Origin: Oleiagrimonas sp963747595
GTDB taxonomy: Bacteria > Pseudomonadota > Gammaproteobacteria > Xanthomonadales > Rhodanobacteraceae
Direction: 5' to 3'
NCBI GenBank assembly: GCA_963747595.1
Contig: CAVVFO010000001.1
Span: 310,001 to 374,000, forward strand
Length of the DNA: 64,000 nt
Under the pieces are notes generated by a model. That model was given only the letters and a program-made list of their open reading frames with translations, searched no databases and was not told where the DNA came from. Of this stretch, positions 1-8,323 are shown piece by piece; position 1 is the stretch's first letter; each line of letters opens with the position of its first letter. Position numbers and translations under genes: made by a program.

Positions 1-78
1 GTCAGTGCACAGGGCAAGCGCCGCCTGTGGGTGGCCGTCAACGCATTGCGACGGCGCTGGCGACAGGGGCATCGGTGA
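1..78 (+). CDS. C-terminal fragment of an unidentified protein
   Basis: The window opens inside a reading frame (frame 1) that ends with TGA at 76-78, one base before the rimI start. Only 25 residues are visible; they are rich in Arg and Trp and end in WRQGHR. The tight spacing suggests that it is the upstream gene of a rimI operon. Too little remains to assign a family. Confidence 0.5.
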   Translation, partial: VSAQGKRRLWVAVNALRRRWRQGHR

Positions 79-79
79 C

Positions 80-571
80 ATGGTTGCGGTGGTCAAGCCG
101 GCACAGCCGCACATGCGCCCCATGCAGCGCGAGGACCTGACGGCGGTCTCCGCCATCGAGTCGCGCGCCTACGCGTTCTACTGGAACCCCGGCATTTTCA
201 GCGATTGCCTGAAAGCCGGCCATGCATGCTGGGTCTTGGCCGACGAGACGATCATCTACGGGTACGGCGTGCTTTCCAGCGGCGCCGGTGAGGCACATAT
301 TCTCAACCTGTGCGTGGCACCGGAATATCAGGGCATGGGGCATGGTCGCCGCATCATGCGTCGGCTGCTCGACCTGGCGCGCTGGCTAGGTGCCGAGCGC
401 GTGTTTCTGGAGGTGCGCCCGTCGAATCCGGTGGCGCTGCGCCTGTACGAGAGCGGCGGCTTCAACGAGGTGGGGCGGCGACCGCGCTACTATCCGGCGA
501 AAAACGGGCGCGAGGATGCCATCGTCATGGCGCTGGAACTGCTGCCGCCGGATATGTCCTCGCTGCAATGA
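80..571 (+). CDS. rimI: ribosomal protein S18 alanine N-acetyltransferase RimI
   Basis: A 163-residue GNAT acetyltransferase expected to acetylate the N-terminal alanine of ribosomal protein S18 in the cytoplasm. The acetyl-CoA binding loop is visible as VAPEYQGMGHGRRIM (Q/R-x-x-G-x-G/A type), and the C-terminal half carries EVRPSNPVALRLYESGGF, a RimI hallmark. The frame stays open upstream to position 5. ATG at 80 is preferred because it follows the stop of the preceding gene by one base and gives the usual family length. It converges on valS; a palindromic repeat with a strong hairpin (663-699) lies between them. The family is clear; the exact substrate is inferred from the family. Confidence 0.88.
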   Translation: MVAVVKPAQPHMRPMQREDLTAVSAIESRAYAFYWNPGIFSDCLKAGHACWVLADETIIYGYGVLSSGAGEAHILNLCVAPEYQGMGHGRRIMRRLLDLARWLGAERVFLEVRPSNPVALRLYESGGFNEVGRRPRYYPAKNGREDAIVMALELLPPDMSSLQ

Positions 572-642
572 GGATACGTTGCGTGGCCGGGGTGTCCGTT
601 GGTGCGGGATGGCCGGGGGTGATTTCGATCGCTCGGCCAGCA

Positions 643-740
643 GACGGCTCCGCGCTGCGCGCTTGAGCCGCCCTACTGCTAGCCCGTAGGGCGGCTCAAG
701 GAGCACGGCGACGGAGCCGCCTGCTTGCGGGGAGGGGCGG
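643..740. repeat. REP-like palindromic repeat, copy A (doubles as convergent terminator)
   Basis: Two half-units of the window's REP family lie tail to tail. The right half (about 643-676) ends in GAGCCGCCCTAC and the left half (about 686-735) begins GTAGGGCGGCTCAAGGAGC. Together 663-676 and 686-699 form a perfect 14-bp stem between the convergent genes rimI and valS, so it probably acts as a bidirectional terminator. The same consensus recurs at 3820, 9803, 11927, 37443 and 51165. Confidence 0.85.
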
Positions 741-759
741 AACAGGCCAGGGATGCCGA

Positions 760-3705
760 TTACAAGCGGTCGCGTTGTTCGTGCAGCACGTTCCGCTGAT
801 TTTCCCAGTCGACCAGCCGCTGGCGTTCCTGCGCCACCACGTCGGCAGGTGCATTGTCGACAAAACGCGCATTGCCCAGCTTGCCTTCGCATTTCCTGAT
901 CTCGGCCTCGACGCGGCCGATCTCCTTGGCCAGGCGTGCCTTTTCCGCATCCAGATCAATCAGGCCTTCCAGCGGGATCAAGACCCGCAGGGTGCCGACC
1001 ACGCTGGCGGCAGCGGCCGGTTCCGGTGTACCCGGATCCATCCATTGCATCGATTCGATGTGGCCGAGGAATTTGATCTGGGCCTCGAATGCCTTGGCAC
1101 GGCGGCGATCATCGGCATCGCCGTCGGCCAGCAGCACATCGATGGCCTTGCCGGGCGCGAGGTTCATTTCGGCGCGGATGCGACGGATACCGGTGAGCAC
1201 TGCCTTGAGCCACTCCACGTCGGCTTCGGAGCCAGGGTAGGGAATGAAATTGTCCTGGTGCGGGTACGGACGCCGCATCAGCGTGTCACCCTCGATGCCC
1301 AGTTTCGGCGCCACCGATTGCCAGATTTCCTCGGTGATGAAGGGAATGATCGGATGCAGGGCGCGCAGCACGGATTCGAGCACCACCAGCAATGTGTGCC
1401 GCGTGGATGCGGCGGCCGCTTCGTTGTCGCCCTGCAGCGCCGGCTCTTCGACATTGCTCAGGGCAGGCTTCGACAGCTCCAGGAACCAGTCGCAGTAGTC
1501 GTTCCAGACGAAGGCGTACAGCGCCTGTGCCAGATGGTCGAAGCGGTAGCTGGTGAAGTGCTGATCGACCTCGGACAAAGTGTGCCGCAACCGTGACAGG
1601 ATCCAGCGCTCGGCCTCGGTGACAGGCTCGGCCTGTTTCACTGGCGTCGCATCGCCGGACTCGCCCTCCACGTTCATCAGCACGAACCGCGCCGCGTTCC
1701 ACAGCTTGTTGCAGAACGCCTTGTAGCCTTCGGCGCGGCTGATGTCGAAGTTGATGGTGCGGCTGTAGCTGGCCAGCGCGGCGAAGGTGAAGCGCAGCGC
1801 GTCGGTGCCGATGGCCGGGATGCCCTCCGGGTACTCCTTGCGGATGCGCTTCTCGACCCTGGCGCGCACCTGCGGGATCAGCAGCGATTTGGTGGATTTT
1901 TCCACCAGCGGCTGCAGCGCGATGCCGTCGATCAGGTCCAGCGGATCCAGCGTGTTGCCCTTGGACTTGGACATCTTCTTGCCTTCGGCATCGCGCACGA
2001 TGGCATTGATGTAGACCTCGCGGAACGGCGCCTTGCCGATGAAATACTTGGTCGCCATCACCATGCGCGCGACCCAGAAGAAAATGATGTCGAAGCCGGT
2101 GACCAGCACCGCGGTGGGCAGGAAGACCTGGTCCTGCTGCCAGTTGGCGACGATATCGCCGTGCGCGTTCCGCACCGGGCCGTCGGCCGGCCAGCCCAGC
2201 GTGGAGAAGGGCCATAGCGCGGAGGAGAACCAGGTGTCCAGCACGTCCTCGTCCTGCCGCAGTGTGCCCACGGGTTCGGTCTGTGCATGCTTGCGTGCGT
2301 CGGCCTCGTCCTCGCCGACGAAGATGTTGCCGGCCTCGTCGTACCACGCGGGGATGCGGTGGCCCCACCACAGCTGGCGGCTGATGCACCAGTCCTGGAT
2401 GTTATCCAGCCACTGCGTGTAGGTGCCGGACCAGTTCTCCGGCACGAACCGGATCTCGCCGGAGCGTACGGCCTCCAGCGCCGGTTCGGTGATCGCCTTG
2501 CGACCGCCGGGCCGACCATCGTCGAGTGTCTCGCGGGTCAGGTCGACGAACCACTGGTCGGTGAGCATCGGCTCGATGACTGCGTCCGAGCGCTGACTGA
2601 TGGGGACCTGCAGCGTGTGTGGTTTTGTTTCGACCAGCAGACCGGCGGCTTGCAAGTCGGCAACGATTTTTTCTCGGGCTTCGTATCTGTCTAGACCTTG
2701 GTACTTGTGGGGGATCTTGTTCAAGGAATCAGCGGCGCTGATTCCTCTCTCAAGAGCTTCCATTGCTGATGTGCTGACACCGCCATCTTTTGCGTCATCG
2801 TCCCCACCAAGTACTTTAGCGCAAAGATTGAAAATATTGATCGGCTTCAAGTTGTGCCGCTGGCCGATGGCGTAATCGTTGAAGTCATGCGCCGGGGTGA
2901 TCTTCACGCAACCGGTGCCGAACTCGCGGTCGACATAGTCGTCCGCGATAATCGGGATTTCACGTTCGGCCAGCGGCAGCCGCAGTTTCTTGCCGACCAG
3001 GTGCGCGTAGCGCTCGTCCTCCGGATGCACCGCCACGGCCACGTCACCCAGCATGGTCTCCGGACGCGTGGTGGCAATGACCACGGATTCGTCACTGTCC
3101 ACGACCGGATAGCGAATGGACCACATGTGGCCCTCGCGCTCCACGTTGTTCACTTCCAGATCCGAGACCGCGGTGCCCAGCACCGGATCCCAGTTGACCA
3201 GACGGTTGCCGCGGAAGATCAGGCCGGCGCGGTACCAGTCGATGAACACCTTGCGCACCGCCTGGGACAGGCCCGGGTCCATGGTGAAACGCTCGCGCGA
3301 CCAGTCCGCGGCCACGCCCAGGCGACGCATCTGGTTGGTGATGGTGGAGCCCGATTCGTCCTTCCATTGCCACACGCGCTCGACGAAGCCCTCGCGGCCC
3401 AGCGCGTGCTTGTCGGTATTTTCGGCCGCCAGCTGGTTCTCGACGATCTTCTGCGTGGCGATGCCCGCGTGATCACTGCCCACCTGCCACAGCGTGTTGT
3501 CGCCGCGCATGCGCCGGTAACGGATCAGAATGTCCATCACGGTCTGCTGGAACGCATGGCCCATGTGCAGCGTGCCGGTGACGTTGGGCGGCGGCAGCAG
3601 GATGCAGTACGGATCGCCGTCGCCGGTGGGCTTGAAGCAGCCGCTGTCTTCCCAGCGGGCATACCACGTCGACTCGATCTGACCGGGTTCGAAACTCTTG
3701 TCCAT
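760..3705 (-). CDS. valS: valine--tRNA ligase
   Basis: A 981-residue class I aminoacyl-tRNA synthetase that charges tRNA-Val in the cytoplasm. The HIGH signature is HMGH (residues 47-50, after PPPNVTGTL) and the KMSKS loop is intact near residues 577-581. The central editing domain has the usual TTRPET and AHDFNDY motifs, and the C terminus (about 915-981) is the charged coiled-coil arm of ValRS. The start at 3705 gives MDKSFEPGQIESTWY, the conserved N terminus; the frame runs open to 3786. Oddity: around residues 286-362 (nt 2620-2850) codon use changes abruptly (AGA, CTT, GTA, AAA, TTT), and about 35 extra residues lie just before KYQGLDRYEAR, which suggests a recombinant patch in the editing domain. 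Essential gene, presumably functional. Confidence 0.97.
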   Translation of the reverse strand: MDKSFEPGQIESTWYARWEDSGCFKPTGDGDPYCILLPPPNVTGTLHMGHAFQQTVMDILIRYRRMRGDNTLWQVGSDHAGIATQKIVENQLAAENTDKHALGREGFVERVWQWKDESGSTITNQMRRLGVAADWSRERFTMDPGLSQAVRKVFIDWYRAGLIFRGNRLVNWDPVLGTAVSDLEVNNVEREGHMWSIRYPVVDSDESVVIATTRPETMLGDVAVAVHPEDERYAHLVGKKLRLPLAEREIPIIADDYVDREFGTGCVKITPAHDFNDYAIGQRHNLKPINIFNLCAKVLGGDDDAKDGGVSTSAMEALERGISAADSLNKIPHKYQGLDRYEAREKIVADLQAAGLLVETKPHTLQVPISQRSDAVIEPMLTDQWFVDLTRETLDDGRPGGRKAITEPALEAVRSGEIRFVPENWSGTYTQWLDNIQDWCISRQLWWGHRIPAWYDEAGNIFVGEDEADARKHAQTEPVGTLRQDEDVLDTWFSSALWPFSTLGWPADGPVRNAHGDIVANWQQDQVFLPTAVLVTGFDIIFFWVARMVMATKYFIGKAPFREVYINAIVRDAEGKKMSKSKGNTLDPLDLIDGIALQPLVEKSTKSLLIPQVRARVEKRIRKEYPEGIPAIGTDALRFTFAALASYSRTINFDISRAEGYKAFCNKLWNAARFVLMNVEGESGDATPVKQAEPVTEAERWILSRLRHTLSEVDQHFTSYRFDHLAQALYAFVWNDYCDWFLELSKPALSNVEEPALQGDNEAAAASTRHTLLVVLESVLRALHPIIPFITEEIWQSVAPKLGIEGDTLMRRPYPHQDNFIPYPGSEADVEWLKAVLTGIRRIRAEMNLAPGKAIDVLLADGDADDRRRAKAFEAQIKFLGHIESMQWMDPGTPEPAAAASVVGTLRVLIPLEGLIDLDAEKARLAKEIGRVEAEIRKCEGKLGNARFVDNAPADVVAQERQRLVDWENQRNVLHEQRDRL

Positions 3706-3819
3706 GGGCGGCTCGTGCTGGCGGCATGAATGGAGCCGCGGGATGGGATCTTGGTAATAGGCGCAAGATTGTACGGGCGGGCGCACACTGACAAAAGCGC
3801 TGAGGTGGCGCGCAGGCAG

Positions 3820-3932
3820 GTAGGGTGGATCAAGGGGACGTCGAGAGCGACGGATCCGCCTTGCTGGCGGGAAAATAGGGTGATTACTGGCAAATAGGCG
3901 GATCCGTCGCGTTGCTCCTTGATCCGCCCTAC
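3820..3932. repeat. REP-like palindromic repeat pair, copy B
   Basis: A complete head-to-head pair. It begins GTAGGGTGGATCAAGG, passes through GACGGATCCGCC, then a short spacer, and closes with GGCGGATCCGTCGC and GTTGCTCCTTGATCCGCC..CTAC. Its right edge overlaps the last codons of hemE, and the TAG stop of hemE is read from the repeat's own GTAGGG edge. It separates hemE from valS. Confidence 0.88.
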
Positions 3933-5020
3933 GTGGTCATGTGGCTTTGTGGATACGCCGGCCCGGCCTCGTGCACGGTGTCGACGAGGACCTTGACGTG
4001 GTCGGGGTCGACGCCGGGGGTAATGCCGTGGCCGAGATTGAAGATGTGGCCGGGGTGCGGGCCGTAGTCGGCCAGCGTGGCGCGCACTTCGCGCTGGATG
4101 ACCTCGGGCGAGGCGTAGAGGACGGACGGGTCCAGATTGCCCTGCACCGCGGTACGCGCGCCGATGCGCCGGCGTGCTTCGTCCAGGGTGATGGTCCAGT
4201 CCACACCCAGCGCGTCGCAGCCGGTGGCGGCCAGGGCTTCCAGGTGGCCGTTGGCGCCCTTGGAGAACAGAACCACGGGAAGATTGCAGGTTGCCGGGTC
4301 GGCTTTCAGGGCGTCCACGATCAAACCCAGATAGCGCAGCGAGAAAGCCTCGAACAGTGCCGGCGGCAGCAGGCCGCCCCAGGTGTCGAACACCATCAGC
4401 ACCTGCGCGCCGGCAGCGGCCTGCGCTTTGAGATAGGTGGCCACCGCGCGGGTCACGGTATGCAGCAGCGTGTGCATCAGTTTCGGCGTATCCCACGCCA
4501 TCGCCTTGACCCGCGCGAAATCCTTCGAGCCTTCGCCCTGGACCATGTAGCAGGCCAGGGTCCACGGGCTGCCGGAGAAGCCGATCAGCGGCACGCTGCC
4601 GTCCAGTTCGCGGGCGATGGTGCGCACGGCGTCGGTGACGTAGCGCAGGTCGGTTTCCGGATCGGGGACCCCCAGGCGCTGGATGTCTGCGGCGCTGCGC
4701 AGCGGGCGTTCGAATTTCGGTCCCTCGCCGGCGACGAAGTGCAGCCCCAGGCCCATGGCATCGGGAATGGTCAGGATGTCGGAGAACAGGATGGCCGCAT
4801 CCAGGTCGAAGCGGCGCAGCGGCTGCAGGGTGACCTCGCAGGCCAGCTCCGGGTTTTGCGCCAGTGCCATGAAACTGCCGGCCGTCTCGCGCGTGGCGCG
4901 GTATTCGGGCAGGTAGCGGCCGGCCTGGCGCATGATCCATACCGGCGTGGTATCCACCGGCTCGCGGCGCAGGGCGCGCAACAGCCGATCATTTTTCGGT
5001 GTGGCGGTTGATTCAGCCAT
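3929..5020 (-). CDS. hemE: uroporphyrinogen decarboxylase
   Basis: A 363-residue cytoplasmic enzyme that removes the four acetate carboxyl groups of uroporphyrinogen III to give coproporphyrinogen III in heme biosynthesis. The N-terminal signature RQAGRYLPEYR (residues 31-41) and the second signature around GFSGSPWTLACYM are both intact, as is FSDILTIPDAMG. The start at 5020 (MAESTATPKND) is preferred over the in-frame ATG at 5044, which would lie further inside the upstream gene. Its 5' end overlaps the WGR-protein gene by 8 nt, so the two are probably co-transcribed. The stop codon TAG belongs to REP copy B, so the repeat abuts or was inserted at the gene end. Confidence 0.96.
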   Translation of the reverse strand: MAESTATPKNDRLLRALRREPVDTTPVWIMRQAGRYLPEYRATRETAGSFMALAQNPELACEVTLQPLRRFDLDAAILFSDILTIPDAMGLGLHFVAGEGPKFERPLRSAADIQRLGVPDPETDLRYVTDAVRTIARELDGSVPLIGFSGSPWTLACYMVQGEGSKDFARVKAMAWDTPKLMHTLLHTVTRAVATYLKAQAAAGAQVLMVFDTWGGLLPPALFEAFSLRYLGLIVDALKADPATCNLPVVLFSKGANGHLEALAATGCDALGVDWTITLDEARRRIGARTAVQGNLDPSVLYASPEVIQREVRATLADYGPHPGHIFNLGHGITPGVDPDHVKVLVDTVHEAGPAYPQSHMTT

Positions 5021-5270
5021 GTGGCGAGTCCGTCCCTTTGGCAAACATGACCTTGAAACCGCGTTTGATCTGCTGGTCGCGCGCGCTTTCGAATGCCTTC
5101 AGTGCCTCGCCATGGTCCAGGTAGACCTGTTTCTTCAATGTGACGCGGCCGCCCTGGCGCCCGGATTCGCGATTCAGCAGCCAGCTGCCCAGCAGGTCCT
5201 GCTGCAGTTCCAGCTGCACGTAGCGGGGCGCCTCGCCGGGAGGCGCGTTGGTCTGCATGTAGATGCGCAT
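5013..5270 (-). CDS. WGR domain protein
   Basis: An 85-residue protein made up almost entirely of one WGR domain: MRIYMQT, then RYVQLELQQDLLGSWLLNRESGR (WGR-like W/GR pattern), and a C-terminal EALKAFESARDQQIKRGF helix. WGR domains are thought to bind nucleic acid and are found in bacterial MolR-like proteins and in eukaryotic PARPs. Here the domain stands alone. Start at 5270 is the first ATG giving only the domain; the open frame to 5435 translates to non-conserved sequence. It is the first gene of a probable pair with hemE (8-nt overlap). The function is unknown; no evidence ties it to heme synthesis apart from position. Confidence 0.78.
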   Translation of the reverse strand: MRIYMQTNAPPGEAPRYVQLELQQDLLGSWLLNRESGRQGGRVTLKKQVYLDHGEALKAFESARDQQIKRGFKVMFAKGTDSPHG

Positions 5271-5547
5271 GGGGGCAGTGTAAGGCGTCGGGTGTAGCCG
5301 GGCATTGTACGGGGAGCTTGGCACCAGCGGCGAGCGGTAGTGCATGATCCAAAAGCGGGGCGGGCGCGTAGACAATCCCATCATGGCCGTATTGCTGCGA
5401 ACCTTGAATGTGCATCTGCGACGCGGATTGCCCATGGCCGCGTCAGTGGCGGGCGTGGGGCCGCATGCGGTGGGGTGATTGGTTATGATGGCGACTGATC
5501 AATCATCGACCAGGGTGACGCCGTTCCGGGCGCGTCGAATTGTGGGC

Positions 5548-6120
5548 ATGTCAGTCAAAAAGGGTGCCGGGGAGGCGCGTGCCTGGGCGCAGCTGATGGA
5601 AGCTGTCGCGCAGCAGCGGGACCGCGACAGTTTCATGCAGATCTATGATTATTTCGCGCCACGGCTGAAGCACTATCTGATGGGACTTGGGGTGCAGGCC
5701 GAGGCGGCGGAGGAGCTGGTGCAGGAGGCGCTGCTGCGATTGTGGCGCAAGGCCGGGCAGTTCGATCCGGCGCGGGCCAGCCTCTCCACGTGGCTGTTCC
5801 GAATTGCGCGCAACCTGTATATCGATCAGGTGCGCCGGGATCCGGGCTGGCAACAGGTCAGCGACGGCCTGGAGCAGCTGGATCGGGAGCAGCCGCGACA
5901 GCAGCGTTCCGAGACCGAGGCGGCCGCCGAGTACGCGGAGCTGCGTCAGGCCATTGTCGAACTGCCTGCCATGCAGGCACGGTTGATTCGCATGTCGTAT
6001 TTCGAGGCCAAGAGCCACAGCCAGATCGCCGCGGAACTGGACATGCCCCTGGGGTCGGTCAAGTCGCGATTGCGCAAGGCTTTCAGCCGGCTCAGCCGGC
6101 GCGTGAGGAAGGGGCCATGA
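5548..6120 (+). CDS. ECF-type RNA polymerase sigma factor (paired with ChrR)
   Basis: A 190-residue sigma-70 family protein with region 2 (FDPARASLSTWLFRIARN, LYIDQVRRD) and region 4 (a HTH around SHSQIAAELDMPLGSVKSR) and no regions 1 or 3, so of the extracytoplasmic-function type. The partner directly downstream is a ChrR-type zinc anti-sigma factor (ATGA overlap), the arrangement of the RpoE/ChrR (ECF11) group that answers singlet oxygen and photo-oxidative stress in Rhodobacter. The stress response is inferred from that family. The start at 5548 (MSVKKG) was chosen because upstream in-frame codons to 5479 give no conserved sequence; an earlier start is possible. Confidence 0.88.
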   Translation: MSVKKGAGEARAWAQLMEAVAQQRDRDSFMQIYDYFAPRLKHYLMGLGVQAEAAEELVQEALLRLWRKAGQFDPARASLSTWLFRIARNLYIDQVRRDPGWQQVSDGLEQLDREQPRQQRSETEAAAEYAELRQAIVELPAMQARLIRMSYFEAKSHSQIAAELDMPLGSVKSRLRKAFSRLSRRVRKGP

Positions 6121-6785
6121 CGCCTGTACATCATCTCGATGACGCCACGCTGGTCAGTTATTCGGCCGGTGCCCTGATGACTGCGACGCGGGTGGTGGTT
6201 GCCACGCACCTGGATGCATGCGCGGTTTGCCGCCGGCGTCTGTTGCTGGCTGACCAGGTGGGCGGGGTGTTGCTTCAGCGGCAGGAGGCGGACGAGGTCG
6301 GCGCACGAGCGCGCAAGGCAATGCAGGCGCGCCTGGACGCTGAACCGGCAAGCGGACCGGAGCCCGGGGCGATGCCCGTGCAGCATCCGCGTCGACAGGA
6401 TCCGGATCGGTTGCCGGAGGTGCTGCACCGGTATTTCGGCACATCCTACAGCGGCTTGCGCTGGCGCACGCTGGTGCCGGGCATGCGGCGGATCCGCGCC
6501 CGCGGGGTTTCAGGCGGTGACCTGATCTTGCTGAGCATCGCGCCGGGCAAGAGCATGCCCATGCATGGTCACCAGGGCAATGAGCTGACGCAGGTCCTGA
6601 AAGGCGCGTACGACGATGATCTCGGCCATTTCGGTCCCGGCGACGTTGCCGATCTGGATTGCGACGTGGAGCATCAGCCGGTGACGGCCGCGGGCGAGCC
6701 ATGCATCTGCCTGGCCGCGCTGGATGCGCCACTGCGTTTCCCGGGACGCATTGCGCGCCTGCTGCAGCCGGTTTTCGGATTCTGA
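6117..6785 (+). CDS. chrR: ChrR-type anti-sigma factor with cupin domain
   Basis: A 222-residue anti-sigma factor. Its N-terminal half carries the zinc-binding HxxxCxxC motif (THLDACAVC) that clamps the ECF sigma factor. The C-terminal half is a ChrR cupin domain with MPMHGHQGNELTQVLKG and FGPGDVADLD, including the metal-ligand histidines and glutamate. The start overlaps the sigma stop codon in ATGA, implying translational coupling and stoichiometric production. In Rhodobacter, loss of the cupin signal frees sigma-E; the same role is inferred here. No membrane segment is present, so it should act in the cytoplasm. Confidence 0.88.
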   Translation: MTPVHHLDDATLVSYSAGALMTATRVVVATHLDACAVCRRRLLLADQVGGVLLQRQEADEVGARARKAMQARLDAEPASGPEPGAMPVQHPRRQDPDRLPEVLHRYFGTSYSGLRWRTLVPGMRRIRARGVSGGDLILLSIAPGKSMPMHGHQGNELTQVLKGAYDDDLGHFGPGDVADLDCDVEHQPVTAAGEPCICLAALDAPLRFPGRIARLLQPVFGF

Positions 6786-6815
6786 GCCGGAGAAGGATCG
6801 ACGCGGGGTCAGTGG

Positions 6816-7085
6816 CTAGTGTACTGCTTCACATTATTTGACCCATTCAGAGCCAAGCGCACGGGGCATGGCAAGGCGCAGCGCGCCGCCAAGGGTTGTC
6901 CCTTGGCAAGTGTTGCAACGCCGCCATGGCCCGTGCGCCTGGTTCCCGAAGGGCGCGCCGCTTGGCGCCCGTCTGCCGCGGCGCATCCGCTTGAAAAGGA
7001 ACCACCTTTGCGGCGCGAATGCACCTTGCAGCCGAACGCCCAGCGACTCGCTGAATGGGTTAAATAGTGCGAAGCAGTACACTAG
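6816..7085. repeat. MITE-like 270-bp inverted-repeat element, copy 1
   Basis: A non-coding element bounded by terminal inverted repeats: CTAGTGTACTGCTTC on the left is the exact reverse complement of GAAGCAGTACACTAG on the right, and the similarity continues inward for about 32 bp with few mismatches (..TTTGACCCATTCAG / CTGAATGGGTTAAA..). The whole interior is similar to the reverse complement of 24183-24454. No transposase is encoded. Both ends carry CTAG, which could be a target duplication or part of the element. It lies between chrR and aroB and shares its right CTAG with the next palindromic element. Confidence 0.85.
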
Positions 7086-7247
7086 GAGCGTGGGAGGTAG
7101 AAACTTTGGAAAGCGAGATTGGGCTATCGCCATAGGATTGCCTATCGAAAGGTGCGCATAGTTGTTCTATGCAAGCCTTTCGAGAGGCTCAGCCTATGGA
7201 TGAGAGCACAATCGCAGCCTAAATATTTCTGCCGCCCACGCTCCTAG
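7082..7247. repeat. 166-bp palindromic element with CTAGGAGCGTGGG ends
   Basis: Terminal inverted repeat CTAGGAGCGTGGG / CCCACGCTCCTAG, extending inward (GGTAGAAA / TTTCTGCC) with few mismatches. The interior folds on itself: CCATAGG..CTATCGAAAGG opposes CCTTTCGAGAGG..CCTATGG, with a terminal GCATAG..CTATGC hairpin, so the element could form one long stem. No ORF of note. Its last CTAG supplies the TAG stop codon of aroB on the minus strand. It differs in sequence from the MITE that it touches, so two element families are nested or adjacent here. Confidence 0.8.
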
Positions 7248-8323
7248 GCGGAAGGTTGCAGAACCTGCCGGACGTCGGCTTCGGCCACATCGTCGATGAT
7301 CTCGGCACGGCCGATGCCGCGCCACAGGATCAGGCGCAGCTGGCCGCCGCGGTTTTTCTTGTCCAGGCGCATGTGGGCAAGCAGCGCGTCCGGATCGGCG
7401 GGCGGGGGTGCAGTGGGCAGGCCTAGGTGGCGCAGCAGGGTTTCGAGTCGCCGGGCATCGGCCGCATCGGCCATGCCCAGTCGCGCGGACAACTTCGCTG
7501 CCTGCAGCATGCCGATGGCCACGGCCTCGCCGTGCTTCAGCGTGCCGTAGCCGCAGGCCGTTTCCAGGGCATGGCCGAAGGTGTGACCGAAGTTGAGCAG
7601 GGCGCGTTCGCCGCGCTCGGTTTCGTCACGCGCCACCACGCCGGCCTTGAAGGCGCAGCTGTGCGCGATGACTTCGCTCAGCGCGTCGCCGTCGCGCCGG
7701 TTCAGCGGCTCGACGAGGGTTTCCAGCCGGTGCAGGAAGTCGGCGTCGCCCAGCGCACTGTGTTTGACCGCTTCGGCGAGCCCGGCTCGGTAGTCGCGTG
7801 CATCCAGTGTCTGCAGCGTATCGACATCGGCCAGAACCGCACACGGCTGATGAAAGGCGCCGACCAGGTTCTTGCCGGCCGGCAGGTTCACGCCGGTCTT
7901 GCCGCCCACCGATGAATCGACCATGGCCAGCAGGGTGGTCGGCATTTGCAGCACGTCGATGCCGCGCATCCAGCAGGCGGCGGCAAAGCCCGCCGTGTCA
8001 CCAACGACGCCGCCGCCCAGCGCGATGACGCAGGCATCGCGGGTGGCGCCCATGGCGGCCAGCGCCGCGAAGATGCGCTCGACCTGCTGCAGGGTCTTGA
8101 ACGATTCGCCGTCCGGCAGGATCAGCGTGTCCACCGTGCGGTCGTGCAATGTGCTCTGCACGCGCTGCAGGTACAGCGGCGCCACCGTGCTGTTGCTGAC
8201 GATCAGCACGTGTCGGCCGTGCAGTGCCGTCTGCCAGCGCTCGGGGGCGCCGAGCAGGCCGGAGCCGATCCAGAGCGGGTAGCTGCGCGCGCCCAGGTCG
8301 ACCTGAAGTGACTGCAGACTCAT
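7244..8323 (-). CDS. aroB: 3-dehydroquinate synthase
   Basis: A 359-residue cytoplasmic enzyme that converts DAHP to 3-dehydroquinate, the second step of the shikimate pathway, using NAD and a divalent metal. Visible motifs: the DGESFKTLQQVERI nucleotide region, GGGVVGDTAGFAAACWMRG, SSVGGKTGVNLPAGKN, and the metal ligands in AGLAEAVKHS (Glu) and NFGHTFGHALE (His). It overlaps aroK by ATGA, so aroKB form an operon as in many gammaproteobacteria. Its TAG stop codon falls in the CTAG end of the palindromic element at 7082-7247. Confidence 0.97.
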   Translation of the reverse strand: MSLQSLQVDLGARSYPLWIGSGLLGAPERWQTALHGRHVLIVSNSTVAPLYLQRVQSTLHDRTVDTLILPDGESFKTLQQVERIFAALAAMGATRDACVIALGGGVVGDTAGFAAACWMRGIDVLQMPTTLLAMVDSSVGGKTGVNLPAGKNLVGAFHQPCAVLADVDTLQTLDARDYRAGLAEAVKHSALGDADFLHRLETLVEPLNRRDGDALSEVIAHSCAFKAGVVARDETERGERALLNFGHTFGHALETACGYGTLKHGEAVAIGMLQAAKLSARLGMADAADARRLETLLRHLGLPTAPPPADPDALLAHMRLDKKNRGGQLRLILWRGIGRAEIIDDVAEADVRQVLQPSA

